DNA of 64,000 nt, taken from NCBI GenBank assembly GCA_016466735.1, contig JAAOED010000005.1, positions 55,966 to 119,965 of the forward strand, read 5' to 3'. Of the stretch, positions 32,593 to 41,640 are shown one piece after another. Each line of letters opens with the position of its first letter. Position 1 is the first letter of the stretch. The stretch comes from Weissella confusa (GTDB taxonomy: Bacteria; Bacillota; Bacilli; Lactobacillales; Lactobacillaceae). The notes below the pieces were generated by a model that was not told the DNA's origin, did not search any database, and worked only from the letters and a program-made list of their open reading frames with translations. A program made the position numbers and the translations under genes.

Positions 32593-32849
32593 TACTCCAC
32601 CTCCAATTCAAATTCCAAGATGGTAGCAACCGCTCGAATAATCGAATTATTCTTCTTACCACGAATCCCCCGGTTTACCATCCCCCGATTAATTGCGCGA
32701 CTTAACTCGCTGCGTTGTGCAACTGGACGCACATCATCCGGTAGCAGCTTATTTACTGTGGGAATGATTTCGTCGTACGTCAGGTGCTTCAACCGCATCA
32801 TCAAGTTAACCTTATCAGGCAACGACAAATTCTCTACAACGTTGTTCAT
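32592..32849 (-). CDS. First early gene, probable Cro-like regulator
   Basis: 85 residues, basic, helical (MNNVVENLSLPDKVNLMMRL...), with a region (RSELSRAINRGMVNRGIRG) that may contact DNA. AGGAGG stands ahead of the ATG. It is the first gene leftward from the immunity operator, where cro or an antirepressor usually lies; sequence does not settle which. Confidence 0.55.
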   Translation of the reverse strand: MNNVVENLSLPDKVNLMMRLKHLTYDEIIPTVNKLLPDDVRPVAQRSELSRAINRGMVNRGIRGKKNNSIIRAVATILEFELEVE

Positions 32850-32904
32850 AACAACCTCCTATCTCTAAAGTGCAGAATAAAGCACTCAATTTCGTGTATA
32901 CGCG

Positions 32905-32933
32905 TTGACACGTATCAAATTTGATACTACAAT
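32905..32933 (+). promoter_or_regulatory. Repressor promoter with operator palindrome
   Basis: TTGACA (32905-32910), 17-base spacer, TACAAT (32928-32933). The spacer is filled by GTATCAAATTTGATAC, a perfect 16-base palindrome (32912-32927). This is the immunity operator; binding there would control the rightward repressor transcript and perhaps the leftward early one. Confidence 0.8.
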
Positions 32934-32970
32934 GATAAAAGAAAAGCGCGATGGCCGCGTTTAATTTTGA

Positions 32971-32991
32971 TTGATGTATCAAATTATGCAC
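32971..32991. promoter_or_regulatory. Second operator-like site
   Basis: TTGATgtATCAA palindrome followed by AATTATGCAC; it repeats the GTATCAAATT half of the main operator about 60 bases downstream. Confidence 0.5.
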
Positions 32992-33138
32992 ACATCTGAT
33001 TAGACGTATACCATGTACCGCATTTCAGAATTGGGTACTGCAAAAGTATACTCAAAGCGCGAACTATATGTCAACGCCGTATTTAAGTGTGGTTTTGTGT
33101 GGTTGTCCGATTTTTTAAAGGAAGGAGGACACAATTAT

Positions 33139-33543
33139 ATGCTGTTGGACCGAATTAAAATTGCAGCGGAGCGCCGTGGATTAACACTTGCTGAGGTTTC
33201 ACGTCGTGTTGGTCTTGGTGAAAAAACCATATACCGCTGGGATAAAAATTCGCCACAAATCGATCACGTCACTGATGTGGCTACGTTGTTAAACGTCTCA
33301 ATCGATTGGCTAGTTGGCCGTGTAGACGAGTCTGATGAATACTACACTGACGAACAAACAATGATTGCCATCGAAGATATTATCAACTCGTCTCATCCAC
33401 TATCTTATGGTGACGTGGAGATGGTAGACGACGACCGAGCTGCATTGCGTGGCATGCTAAGGAATTACTTCCTGCGTGACCCACGTGGTCAAGCCCGCGT
33501 CAAAGAATATATTAAAAGGAATCTCGATGTAACTAATGATTAA
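33139..33543 (+). CDS. CI-like phage repressor (XRE family)
   Basis: 134 residues from ATG at 33139, which has AAGGAAGGAGG upstream; the frame is open further upstream but without a ribosome site. Residues 1-62 form an XRE helix-turn-helix (RRGLTLAEVSRRVGLGEKTIYRW). The C-terminal part is helical and short, with no LexA-type Ser/Lys protease, so release from lysogeny would have to go through the partner encoded next (ImmA-like) or an antirepressor. Confidence 0.85.
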   Translation: MLLDRIKIAAERRGLTLAEVSRRVGLGEKTIYRWDKNSPQIDHVTDVATLLNVSIDWLVGRVDESDEYYTDEQTMIAIEDIINSSHPLSYGDVEMVDDDRAALRGMLRNYFLRDPRGQARVKEYIKRNLDVTND

Positions 33544-33982
33544 GATACTTGCTGGAGCCGTTGAACAAACAGGCTATAACGTATACGCCCTCTGTGAGAA
33601 GTTTGGTGTCGATATTGTACCAATCAATCTGCCTGAATCGCAGCTTGGTGCCGCCTCCCCAGAGACGAACACCCTTTTCGTAAACAGCAGTTTACTTGGA
33701 CGACCACTTGGCCGTTTCGTGATTGCTCACGGATTGGTGCACCTCTTGCATCACAAGTCAGACTTCTTCTTTATGAATGCTGACTTAGCTGATTCTTCCC
33801 TACTTGACCGCGATGCTACGCTAACCGCATGCGAGATTGCCGTTCGGATGTACAACAAGGACAAATGCAACTGCATGTCATGCGACGCGACTTCTGTCTT
33901 AAGTTACTTTGAACTTCCAGAATGTTTTTATGGGGATGTTCAACGAGCAATTCTTGACTTCCACCAAGAAAACAAAAAATAG
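33536..33982 (+). CDS. ImmA/IrrE-like protein lacking the catalytic Glu
   Basis: 148 residues, start overlapping the repressor stop by eight bases. The zinc-binding helix reads F-V-I-A-H65-G-L-V-H69-LLHH, where ImmA/IrrE peptidases have H-E-x-x-H; the Glu is replaced by Gly. ImmA cleaves the phage repressor on DNA damage. Here both His remain but cleavage is doubtful. Either activity is lost, a nearby residue serves, or the protein works by binding only. Family assignment rests on context and the helix pattern. Confidence 0.75.
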   Translation: MIKILAGAVEQTGYNVYALCEKFGVDIVPINLPESQLGAASPETNTLFVNSSLLGRPLGRFVIAHGLVHLLHHKSDFFFMNADLADSSLLDRDATLTACEIAVRMYNKDKCNCMSCDATSVLSYFELPECFYGDVQRAILDFHQENKK

Positions 33983-34027
33983 GATTTGACCCCGCACCGC
34001 CAAGCACTAAGTCAAACCCTATCATCA

Positions 34028-34078
34028 ACACACCCAATTACCGACAATAGTGTCGGGGTTTTAGTGTGCTTTTATTTT
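34028..34078 (+). terminator. Terminator of the immunity pair
   Basis: CCGACA-atag-TGTCGGGGTTTTA, with an outer CACA/TGTG extension and TTTTATTTT. Confidence 0.8.
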
Positions 34079-34138
34079 ACCACGGGATAACATTATTCCA
34101 TTATGCATAGTTGTCCCATATACGGAAAGGAATATGAA

Positions 34139-35254
34139 ATGGCGTACATTGAGAAGCTCAAATCTGGTCGTTTCCGCGTTGCGGTTTCGTGCCAAGATAA
34201 TACCGGTACAAAAAAGCGCAAGACACGTACATTCGATAAGGAATCACAAGCCAAAAAATGGGGCGCAGAAATGGAAGCCGCTAAATATAATGGATTTGAT
34301 TTTATTCAGAATGATGTATTGTTTATCGACTATTTTGATACTTGGGTAAATATCACAAAAAAAGCTACACTTCGCATCGGTTCACTCCAAAAATACCGTG
34401 CATATAGTCGTGCCTTAAAGCTATTACTGCCCAAACATAAGATGAGTCAACTTAATCACCTTATTCTTCAAAACGCTGTAAACGAGTACGGCAAGACGCA
34501 CGCGCAAGCAACTACCAAAGGATTTACCGTTACTTTAAAAGCAGCTCTTAAAGACGCAATGATTGATAAGGTTGTGTCGATTGACCTGTATTCTCGTTTA
34601 AAAGCTAACAGCACAAAGCAACGTGCAGTGCTGCGTCAAAAGCACCTAAATCGGGAAGATTTCGAAAAATTAAACGAGTGGCTATTCTCACATCGCCCCG
34701 AAATATATGCTGACCAAGTATTGATGATGACTTTAATATCTTTGCAAACAGGGATGCGACTTGGTGAAGTTTTAGGATTAACACGATCAGATATCGACTT
34801 AACTAACAACATTATCGACATCAATAAATCTTATAGTACTAACGACAAAGTAATCGGTCCAACAAAGACAAAATCTTCAGTACGCGTAGTAGCAATCACT
34901 AAGGAACTGAGCAGTACGATTCGTGGTTACTTACGGAAAAACAAACCCGAGGAATACTTATTTGCTCATGATTCCAATTCGTCTTCGCAACACATTTCAT
35001 TACACGTAGATCGCATCTTAAAGCAACTGCATATTCCTCGTGTTACATTTCACGGGTTCCGACATTCACATGTTTCGTACCTGTTAGACCAAGGCATCGA
35101 CATTGCGTACATTTCCAAACGCGTTGGGCATGCCAGCACCACTATGACACTAACACGATATGCTCATTTACTCCGTGAAAAATCTATTGAATCCGAACAA
35201 GTGACGTTAGACGTCTTAAAAACTGATTCATCGAAAAAAATACAAAACAAATAA
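34139..35254 (+). CDS. Phage integrase (tyrosine recombinase)
   Basis: 371 residues from ATG at 34139 (GGAAAGGAATATGAA upstream). N-terminal AP2-like arm-binding domain (AYIEKLKSGRFRVAVSC), SAM-like core-binding domain (about 60-160), catalytic domain with R207 (TGMRLGE), Lys near 243-245, H305-G-F-R308, H331 and nucleophile Y341. All catalytic residues are present. It lies beside attR and faces it, as in other phages that use the hup 3' end or similar gene ends. Confidence 0.95.
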   Translation: MAYIEKLKSGRFRVAVSCQDNTGTKKRKTRTFDKESQAKKWGAEMEAAKYNGFDFIQNDVLFIDYFDTWVNITKKATLRIGSLQKYRAYSRALKLLLPKHKMSQLNHLILQNAVNEYGKTHAQATTKGFTVTLKAALKDAMIDKVVSIDLYSRLKANSTKQRAVLRQKHLNREDFEKLNEWLFSHRPEIYADQVLMMTLISLQTGMRLGEVLGLTRSDIDLTNNIIDINKSYSTNDKVIGPTKTKSSVRVVAITKELSSTIRGYLRKNKPEEYLFAHDSNSSSQHISLHVDRILKQLHIPRVTFHGFRHSHVSYLLDQGIDIAYISKRVGHASTTMTLTRYAHLLREKSIESEQVTLDVLKTDSSKKIQNK

Positions 35255-35286
35255 AAAAAGAGTGAATATTGAAATTCACTCTCTCT
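35254..35286 (+). terminator. Integrase terminator (shared with left junction)
   Basis: AGAGTGAA-tattgaaa-TTCACTCTCTCTT after the integrase stop; a close copy is at 2238-2268. Confidence 0.7.
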
Positions 35287-35331
35287 TGATAAATTAGCCG
35301 TTTGGGACCAAATTCTCCTTCAAAAAAGTTT

Positions 35332-35406
35332 TGGCCCCACAGCGGCCCCACGAATCGCTTTAAAGCCCGGTATAATAGGCTTTAAATTACTTCACGGCAT
35401 CCTTCA
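35332..35406. repeat. attR (right prophage junction, overlapping hup 3' end)
   Basis: Matches 2315-2390: paired GGCCCCAC boxes (35332-35351), GAATCGCTTTAAAGCCC, then GCTTTAAATTACTTCACGGC running into the last hup codons. The hup reading frame is intact on this side. Confidence 0.85.
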
Positions 35407-35662
35407 AGGCCTTACCAGGCTTGAATGCAGGAATCTTTGAAGCTGCAATTTCGATTTCTTCACCAGTTTGTGGGTTGCGACCCTTACGAGCAGCGCGCTC
35501 ACGCACTTCGAAGTTACCGAAGCCGATCAATTGAACCTTTTCATCCTTTGCAAGGAATTCTTGGATTGCGGCGAATACTGCATCAACAGCTTCGTTTGCA
35601 TCCTTCTTCGTAAAGTTAGTTGAAAGAACAACCTTTTCTACCAAATCTTGCTTGTTAGCCAT
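35387..35662 (-). CDS. hup: DNA-binding protein HU
   Basis: 91 residues from ATG at 35662 (AGGAGGAACATTAGC upstream). [11 protein letters not shown] start, the [21 protein letters not shown] beta-arm with its Pro tip, and [14 protein letters not shown] end are classical HU. It compacts DNA and is normally essential in such bacteria with a single copy. The prophage is inserted at its 3' end without changing the protein. The stretch 35663-35939 holds its promoter region (TATTCT-type boxes) and the der terminator. Confidence 0.95.
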   Translation of the reverse strand: MANKQDLVEKVVLSTNFTKKDANEAVDAVFAAIQEFLAKDEKVQLIGFGNFEVRERAARKGRNPQTGEEIEIAASKIPAFKPGKALKDAVK

Positions 35663-35893
35663 GCTAATGTTCCTCCTGCTTAATAGCTTAATGGAATATC
35701 CCAAATGTACGAAATTGAACGAATCGTTCTTTGATTTCGTTATTTAGAATAGCATAGTTAAAACCCCATAACAACCCACAATATGCTAAAAACGTTGATA
35801 TAACGCGGTTTTTCCCACATTTTCATGTTTTATTCACTGAATATTTGTTTTTCAGCACTTATCAATCGTTCGTTATTCTTGGGTCACCGACAA

Positions 35894-35929
35894 ATAAAAA
35901 CCTCGCAACGATAATCGCCACGAGGTTTA
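35894..35929 (-). terminator. Terminator of der
   Basis: AAACCTCG ... GCGAGGTTTTTATTTG on the minus strand, just after the der stop. Confidence 0.8.
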
Positions 35930-35939
35930 ATCTCATTCA

Positions 35940-37250
35940 TTAAGTACGAGCACGCTTAATCAAGTGAATTGGCGTACCAGTAAAGTCGAATGACTTACGA
36001 ATTTGGTTTTCCAAGAATCGTGCATATGAGAAGTGCATCAATTCCGGATCGTTAACAAAGACCACGAATGTTGGTGGTTGGATAGCAACTTGAGTCGCGT
36101 AGTAAACACGCAAGCGCTTTCCATTTACCGTTGGCGTTGGGTTCAACGCCAAGGCATCCATGATAACTTCGTTCAACGTTGCTGATTGTACACGCTTTTG
36201 GTGGTTCTCGTTAACTTGCTTAATCAACTCAGGCAACTTGTTCAAACGTTGCTTCGTCTTAGCAGAAACGAAAATAATTGGGGCGTATGACAAGTATTGG
36301 AACTCATCACGAATTTGCTTTTCGAAGTCAGCCATCGTGTGGTTGTCCTTCTCAAGCGTATCCCACTTATTAACGACGATGATAATCGCACGACCAGCTT
36401 CGTGGGCATATCCAGCCACGTGCTTGTCTTGTTCGCGAATACCTTCTTCGGCGTTCAAAACCATCAAAACAACGTTAGAATCATCAATGGCACGCATGGC
36501 ACGCATAACTGAATACTTTTCAGTATTCTCATATACCTTACCACGCTTACGAATACCAGCCGTGTCGACCATCACAAATTCATCACCTTCAGCAGATGTG
36601 AATCGCGTGTCGATGGCATCACGCGTTGTTCCAGAAATATCTGAAACGATAACACGTTCTTCACCAAGGATGGCATTAACCAATGATGACTTACCAACGT
36701 TAGGACGACCAATGAATGAGAAGCGAATTGAATCATCCTCTTCTTCTTGATCAGTCGTTGGGAAGTGTGAAACCACTTCATCCAACAAGTCTCCCAATCC
36801 AGTACCGTGGGCACCAGAAATTGGGAATGGATCGCCAAAGCCAAGTGCGTAGAATTCATAGATTTCTGAACGCATCTCGATGTTATCGACCTTGTTTACG
36901 GCCAAAACAACAGGCTTCTTTGAACGGTACAAAATCTTTGCAACGCGTTCGTCAGCTTCAGTCAAACCTTCTTGGGCAGAAACCATGAAGATAATAACAT
37001 CAGCTTCGTCAATCGCAATTTCAGCCTGTTGCACAATTTGTGTCATGAATGGCTCATCAGCCATATCAATTCCACCAGTGTCAATCAAACGGAATTCACG
37101 GGTCAACCACTCAGCGCGTGTGTAAATACGATCACGCGTTACACCTGGGGTATCTTCGACAATTGAAATACGGTCGCCGGCAATACGATTAAAAATCGTA
37201 GACTTACCAACGTTTGGGCGGCCAACAACGGCCACAACAGGAAATCCCAT
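35940..37250 (-). CDS. der: Ribosome biogenesis GTPase Der (EngA)
   Basis: 436 residues from ATG at 37250 (AAGAGGG upstream). Two consecutive GTPase domains: GRPNVGKST near residue 9 and again near 182, DTAGI and NKWD/NKVD blocks, then a C-terminal KH-like domain. It assists 50S subunit maturation. Neighbourhood with rpsA and hup is conserved in Firmicutes. Confidence 0.97.
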   Translation of the reverse strand: MGFPVVAVVGRPNVGKSTIFNRIAGDRISIVEDTPGVTRDRIYTRAEWLTREFRLIDTGGIDMADEPFMTQIVQQAEIAIDEADVIIFMVSAQEGLTEADERVAKILYRSKKPVVLAVNKVDNIEMRSEIYEFYALGFGDPFPISGAHGTGLGDLLDEVVSHFPTTDQEEEDDSIRFSFIGRPNVGKSSLVNAILGEERVIVSDISGTTRDAIDTRFTSAEGDEFVMVDTAGIRKRGKVYENTEKYSVMRAMRAIDDSNVVLMVLNAEEGIREQDKHVAGYAHEAGRAIIIVVNKWDTLEKDNHTMADFEKQIRDEFQYLSYAPIIFVSAKTKQRLNKLPELIKQVNENHQKRVQSATLNEVIMDALALNPTPTVNGKRLRVYYATQVAIQPPTFVVFVNDPELMHFSYARFLENQIRKSFDFTGTPIHLIKRART

Positions 37251-37371
37251 GTTACCCTCTTTTCTGCCAATCACCCATTGGATGACTGGCGGTTACTTAC
37301 TATTCTCTATTGTACCGGTTTTCACCGGCACTGTCTGTTGTCGTGACCAGTAGAAAATCGTGTTTTAACGA

Positions 37372-37410
37372 AATTAAGCGTGCGTTGAGACAACCCAACA
37401 CACGCTTAAT
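37372..37410 (-). terminator. Hairpin after rpsA
   Basis: ATTAAGCGTGTGTTG ... CAACGCACGCTTAAT, a 15-base stem with one mismatch, followed by TTTCGTT. Confidence 0.65.
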
Positions 37411-37432
37411 CTTTTGCGCTATTTAAAGCTTA

Positions 37433-38665
37433 TTAGTTGAAGTCCTTGAAGATATCTCCAAAGGCGTCACCCAACGTAGCTGAACCCTCTTCTTCTGAAG
37501 TTGAGTAGTTAGTTGGTGCTTGCTCTTGGCGAGGACGACGTTGACGACGAGGACGGTCGTTGTTGTTTGAACCCTCTTCGCGTGCAGGAGTCTCTTCCAA
37601 AGCCTTGATTGACAATGACAAACGTTGCTTGTCAGGGTTTACTTCCAAAACCTTAACCTTAACCTTGTCACCGGCCTTCAAAACATCACTTGGGTTAGCA
37701 ATGTGCTTGTGTGAGATTTGTGAAACGTGAACCAAACCTTCAACACCAGGGAACACTTCAACAAAGGCACCAAAGTCAACAACGCGCTTTACAGTACCTT
37801 CCAAAACAGTTCCTTCTGGAGCTTCAGCAGCTGCAGCTTCCCAAGGACCAGGTTGCGTAGCCTTGATTGACAATGAGATACGCTCCTTTTCAGGATCCAA
37901 TCCCAAAACCTTAACCTTAACTTCTTCACCAACTGACAAAACGTCTGATGGTTGTGAAACGCGCTCGTGTGAGATTTCAGATACGTGTACCAATCCGTCT
38001 ACACCACCAAGGTCGATGAATGCACCGAAGTTAGTCATGCGGGCAACCTTACCTTCAACGACGTCACCAACTGACAATTCGTTGAATACGCGTGACAAAG
38101 CTTCTGAACGCTCTTCGTTCAAAACGTCACGACGTGACAAGATCAAGCGGCTGTCAGCAGCGTTGATCTCGATAATCTTCGCGCGGATAGTTTGCCCCTT
38201 GTATTGGTTCAAATCTTGCACGAAACGGTTCTCGATCATTGAAGCAGGTACGAATCCACGTACACCTTCAACGTCAACAACCAATCCACCCTTAACGACT
38301 TGCGTTACAGGTGCTTCCACAATGTCATCAACATTGTGCTTGCTTGCGATTTCTTCCCAAGCACGACGAGCTTCCAAGCGACGCTTTGACAATAGGTATG
38401 ATCCACCTTCCTTGTCAGAACCGATAGTTGATACAACTACCAAGTCCAATACGTCTCCAACCTTGACAAGGTCGTTAACGTTTGCATCACGGTCAGCCGT
38501 CAATTCGCGCATTGGGATAACACCCTCAACACCGGCACCTTCGATACCTACGATAACTTGACGAGCATCGTCAATTGCCAAGACTTCACCCTTAACTACA
38601 TCGCCAACCTTAACTTCGGCTACGCTGTCAAGAGCTGCCAATAGCTCGTTGTTCTCTTCGTTCAT
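37433..38665 (-). CDS. rpsA: 30S ribosomal protein S1
   Basis: 410 residues with four S1 RNA-binding domains (start about residues 15, 105, 190 and 275; each opens with VGDVVEGKV-like sequence). The C-terminal tail is Arg/Gln/Asn-rich and disordered (NNNDRPRRQRRPRQEQ). Firmicute-length S1, four domains instead of six. GGAGGATATATTGTA precedes the ATG. Codon use indicates high expression. Confidence 0.95.
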   Translation of the reverse strand: MNEENNELLAALDSVAEVKVGDVVKGEVLAIDDARQVIVGIEGAGVEGVIPMRELTADRDANVNDLVKVGDVLDLVVVSTIGSDKEGGSYLLSKRRLEARRAWEEIASKHNVDDIVEAPVTQVVKGGLVVDVEGVRGFVPASMIENRFVQDLNQYKGQTIRAKIIEINAADSRLILSRRDVLNEERSEALSRVFNELSVGDVVEGKVARMTNFGAFIDLGGVDGLVHVSEISHERVSQPSDVLSVGEEVKVKVLGLDPEKERISLSIKATQPGPWEAAAAEAPEGTVLEGTVKRVVDFGAFVEVFPGVEGLVHVSQISHKHIANPSDVLKAGDKVKVKVLEVNPDKQRLSLSIKALEETPAREEGSNNNDRPRRQRRPRQEQAPTNYSTSEEEGSATLGDAFGDIFKDFN

Positions 38666-38763
38666 TACAATATATCCTCCTGGTCACACGACTCTAGTAG
38701 TTATTATACCGAATCCTTTTATAAATTACTAGTAGTCTTTTACAACTTTCTTTATGTTTTTTG

Positions 38764-39438
38764 TTAGTTTTGCGTCTTTTCCGCAATAATCGCCTTAACT
38801 GCGTCGACGACACCGTCGATTGACAAGCCAGTTGTATCCAATTCAACTGCATCATCCGCCTTCTTCAAAGGAGAAATCTCGCGGTGTGAATCTAGATAAT
38901 CACGCTTTTCAATGGCTGCCTCAAGCTCTGCAAGAGATGTATCCATCCCCTTAGCTTGGTTTTCCTTAAAGCGGCGTTGTGCACGCTCAGCAACCGATGC
39001 AATCAAGAAAATCTTGACTTGCGCGTTTGGCAACACCGTTGTTCCAATATCACGACCGTCCATGACAACGCCATTTTCTGACGCAATATCACGTTGCAAG
39101 GCTGTCATCGCTTCACGAACAGCAGCATACGAAGAAACAGCTGACACATTGGCCGTCACTTCGACTGAACGAATTTCTTCGGTTACTTCTTGACCGTTCA
39201 AGAAGACACGTTGCACTGGTTCACCAGGTTGGAACGTAATGGTCAAGTCAGGTAGCAGAGCTGTTACGCCTGATTCATCATTTGGATCCACACCCGCTTG
39301 AAAAGCAGCCAGCGTGATTGCACGGTACATTGCACCAGTGTCAACGTACACAAAATTTAAGTCTGATGCCAAGATTTTGGCAATCGTTGACTTTCCAGCA
39401 GAAGCTGGTCCGTCAATTGCGATTTGAATCGGATTCAT
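38764..39438 (-). CDS. cmk: Cytidylate kinase
   Basis: 224 residues. P-loop [14 protein letters not shown] near the N-terminus, [13 protein letters not shown] for substrate binding and the LID region [10 protein letters not shown]. It phosphorylates CMP and dCMP. ATG at 39438 chosen; a TTG two codons upstream is closer to the GAGG site and also possible. Followed by rpsA as in Bacillus. Confidence 0.95.
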   Translation of the reverse strand: MNPIQIAIDGPASAGKSTIAKILASDLNFVYVDTGAMYRAITLAAFQAGVDPNDESGVTALLPDLTITFQPGEPVQRVFLNGQEVTEEIRSVEVTANVSAVSSYAAVREAMTALQRDIASENGVVMDGRDIGTTVLPNAQVKIFLIASVAERAQRRFKENQAKGMDTSLAELEAAIEKRDYLDSHREISPLKKADDAVELDTTGLSIDGVVDAVKAIIAEKTQN

Positions 39439-39494
39439 AATCAATTGTCCTCACTCATTTAGATAACAACTAATTGTACGTTAAATTCACACAA

Positions 39495-39531
39495 AATAAA
39501 AGACACACTCCCAACGGAATGTGTCTTTTAT
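39495..39531 (-). terminator. Terminator after the LysM protein gene
   Basis: AAAAGACACA ... TGTGTCTTTTATTTTG on the minus strand. Confidence 0.85.
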
Positions 39532-39534
39532 AGA

Positions 39535-40116
39535 TTACTTGACCTTCAAATCTTGACCATAGTAGGTTGAATAATTTGAGGCAGTCAATCCTGGGTTCAA
39601 TGAGTACAATGCTTCAGGCGTCGTCCCATTGGCAACAGCGAAACTATACAAAGTACCAGACTCAAACTTCACCGTGTTACCGTCAGACTCTGAACTTGAA
39701 CTTGACGATGATGAGGCTTCAGATGACGAAGCAGCTGATTCAGAAGCAGCTTTGCTTGACGCTTCTGCTGCCGATTGACTAGCTGCTTTCGCCTTCTTCT
39801 CAGAAGCACTGGCCGCTTTCTTAGCACGTGACTCTGACTTTGCAGTTTCCGTAATTTTGCTCGTAGTAGTGGTTGTCTTTGTTGAAGTCGTTGCTGGTAA
39901 TTCAGTGCTAGTTGTGGCATCAACTGGCTTATTCAACGCTTGCAAATACTTATAGACAGGCACAAATGACAGAGCAATCACAATCAATACCAAAATCCCA
40001 ACAACCATACTTACGCGTTGAGACTTGCGTCGGTTTTGCGTTCGTGAGTATTGACCGGTGGCTTCATCTTTAAAAGATGCCTCCCATGGCTGTTGTTCAT
40101 TATTCTTCTCGGTCAT
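39535..40116 (-). CDS. LysM-domain surface protein
   Basis: 193 residues: cytoplasmic N-terminus, one membrane helix (about 38-58), a long Thr- then Ala/Ser-rich region (65-143), and a C-terminal LysM-like domain (LYSFAVANGTTPEALYSLNPG...YYGQDLKV). It resembles the SAG1386/EF1546 type of surface-associated proteins next to recQ in Lactobacillales. It probably binds peptidoglycan. Confidence 0.8.
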   Translation of the reverse strand: MTEKNNEQQPWEASFKDEATGQYSRTQNRRKSQRVSMVVGILVLIVIALSFVPVYKYLQALNKPVDATTSTELPATTSTKTTTTTSKITETAKSESRAKKAASASEKKAKAASQSAAEASSKAASESAASSSEASSSSSSSSESDGNTVKFESGTLYSFAVANGTTPEALYSLNPGLTASNYSTYYGQDLKVK

Positions 40117-40197
40117 GATTGGTCTCCTAACTTTCTCTTTTGAATACTACTAAGCATACACTAACTCGCATTCAAAATTGAGTGTCACATCTAATCC

Positions 40198-41640
40198 TTA
40201 ACCTAAATTAAAAAGTTTTGCGACTTGCATGCGCCAATCCGTCACACCTGCTAATTCTGCCGGTGCTTCAGTTGCAACCAAGGCCAACTCTTCTGGGTGC
40301 CAATCAACGACACCGACCGATTCAGCCTCATCATTTGACTTGGCATCATCCCCGAAGTGATCCAACAATTGACGACGTAACCCCGCATCAGACTTTGCGT
40401 AATTAACTAAGTTATACAAATCTTGTTGACGCTGTTGACGACGGGCCTCAAACATCGTTGCGACTTCATCCGGATTCATACCTTGCTTAGCATAAAAATC
40501 AAGTAAGTTAGCCTTGTCACGACCTATTTCGTCGGCACCGAATCGCTTATCATAGTAACCCATGACCACTTCGCGGTTCGGAATGGTGCCATCAATCATA
40601 TTAAGCTGTAAGTTTTCATCACCAGGCACATACAACAAAATGGCAGCTGACTGCTCGCCATCACGACCAGCGCGTCCAATTTCTTGGAGATAATTAGCCA
40701 AATCATTGCTCAAGTGGTAGTGAATCACATAACGAACATTATCCTTATCAATCCCCATCCCAAAAGCTGACGTCGCTGCAATAACATCAATTTGACCCAA
40801 CATAAATTGTTGTTGAATGCGGTATCGTGACATCGTATCAAGTCCCGCGTGGTAAGCTGCCACACGACGACCCGTATTTTCTGCCAACCAATCAGCCATT
40901 GACGTGGCCAACTTACGGCTTGAGAAATAAACAATTCCTGGTCCTTGTAGTTGGCGCACCAAATCGGCCAAGCGTTCACGCTTTTGTCCTTCGTTTGCTA
41001 ACGTTTCCGTGTGCAAGTAAATGTTTGGGCGATCTACGGATTGACGATAAATGAACCAGTCTGATTCAGGCAAACCAAATGGCACTGTGATATCGTTCAT
41101 CATCTTTGGCGTTGCCGTAGCTGTCAACAACAACAATTGCGGTTGACCAAGTTTCTTGTGAACTTGTGGCAACGCTAAGTAATCTGGTCGGAAATCTGGT
41201 CCCCAACTGACAATCGTGTGTGCTTCGTCTACCACTAACAAGTTAATCTTCACCTTACGCAAAGCAGATTGCACAACAGTTTGTCCCAACATTTCTGGTG
41301 ACACAAACAAGAACTTGTATTGGTCCAAACTACGCAAAATCGTACGACGGGCATCCTGTGGCAACGTTGAATTCAACGCTACTACCTTTGGTTCACCGGC
41401 GTAATTTAAACGCGCAACTTGATCTTGCATCAATGACAACAATGGCGTCACGATGATAACCAAGCCATCACGCATGTTACCCATCATTTGATAAATCAAT
41501 GACTTACCACCACCAGTTGGCAACATAGCCAAGGTGTTTTTTCCAGCAGTTAATGCTTCAAGCACTTCTGCTTGACCCGGCTTAAATGAGTCGAAGCCAA
41601 ACTTTTCTTTTAGAACCGCAGTCAATGCTGTCTTATCCAC
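40198..41640 (-). CDS. recQ: RecQ-family ATP-dependent DNA helicase
   Basis: 480 residues. Superfamily 2 motifs: FKPGQAEVLEAL, Walker A MLPTGGGKS, DEAH box (VVDEAHTIVSWGPDFRP), TATAT, and QEIGRAGRDGE. C-terminal zinc/RQC parts are short and lack a clear Cys cluster, and no HRDC domain is seen, as in the short RecQ of lactobacilli. It overlaps ypbB by eight bases; the two form a unit in many Firmicutes. Confidence 0.92.
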   Translation of the reverse strand: MDKTALTAVLKEKFGFDSFKPGQAEVLEALTAGKNTLAMLPTGGGKSLIYQMMGNMRDGLVIIVTPLLSLMQDQVARLNYAGEPKVVALNSTLPQDARRTILRSLDQYKFLFVSPEMLGQTVVQSALRKVKINLLVVDEAHTIVSWGPDFRPDYLALPQVHKKLGQPQLLLLTATATPKMMNDITVPFGLPESDWFIYRQSVDRPNIYLHTETLANEGQKRERLADLVRQLQGPGIVYFSSRKLATSMADWLAENTGRRVAAYHAGLDTMSRYRIQQQFMLGQIDVIAATSAFGMGIDKDNVRYVIHYHLSNDLANYLQEIGRAGRDGEQSAAILLYVPGDENLQLNMIDGTIPNREVVMGYYDKRFGADEIGRDKANLLDFYAKQGMNPDEVATMFEARRQQRQQDLYNLVNYAKSDAGLRRQLLDHFGDDAKSNDEAESVGVVDWHPEELALVATEAPAELAGVTDWRMQVAKLFNLG

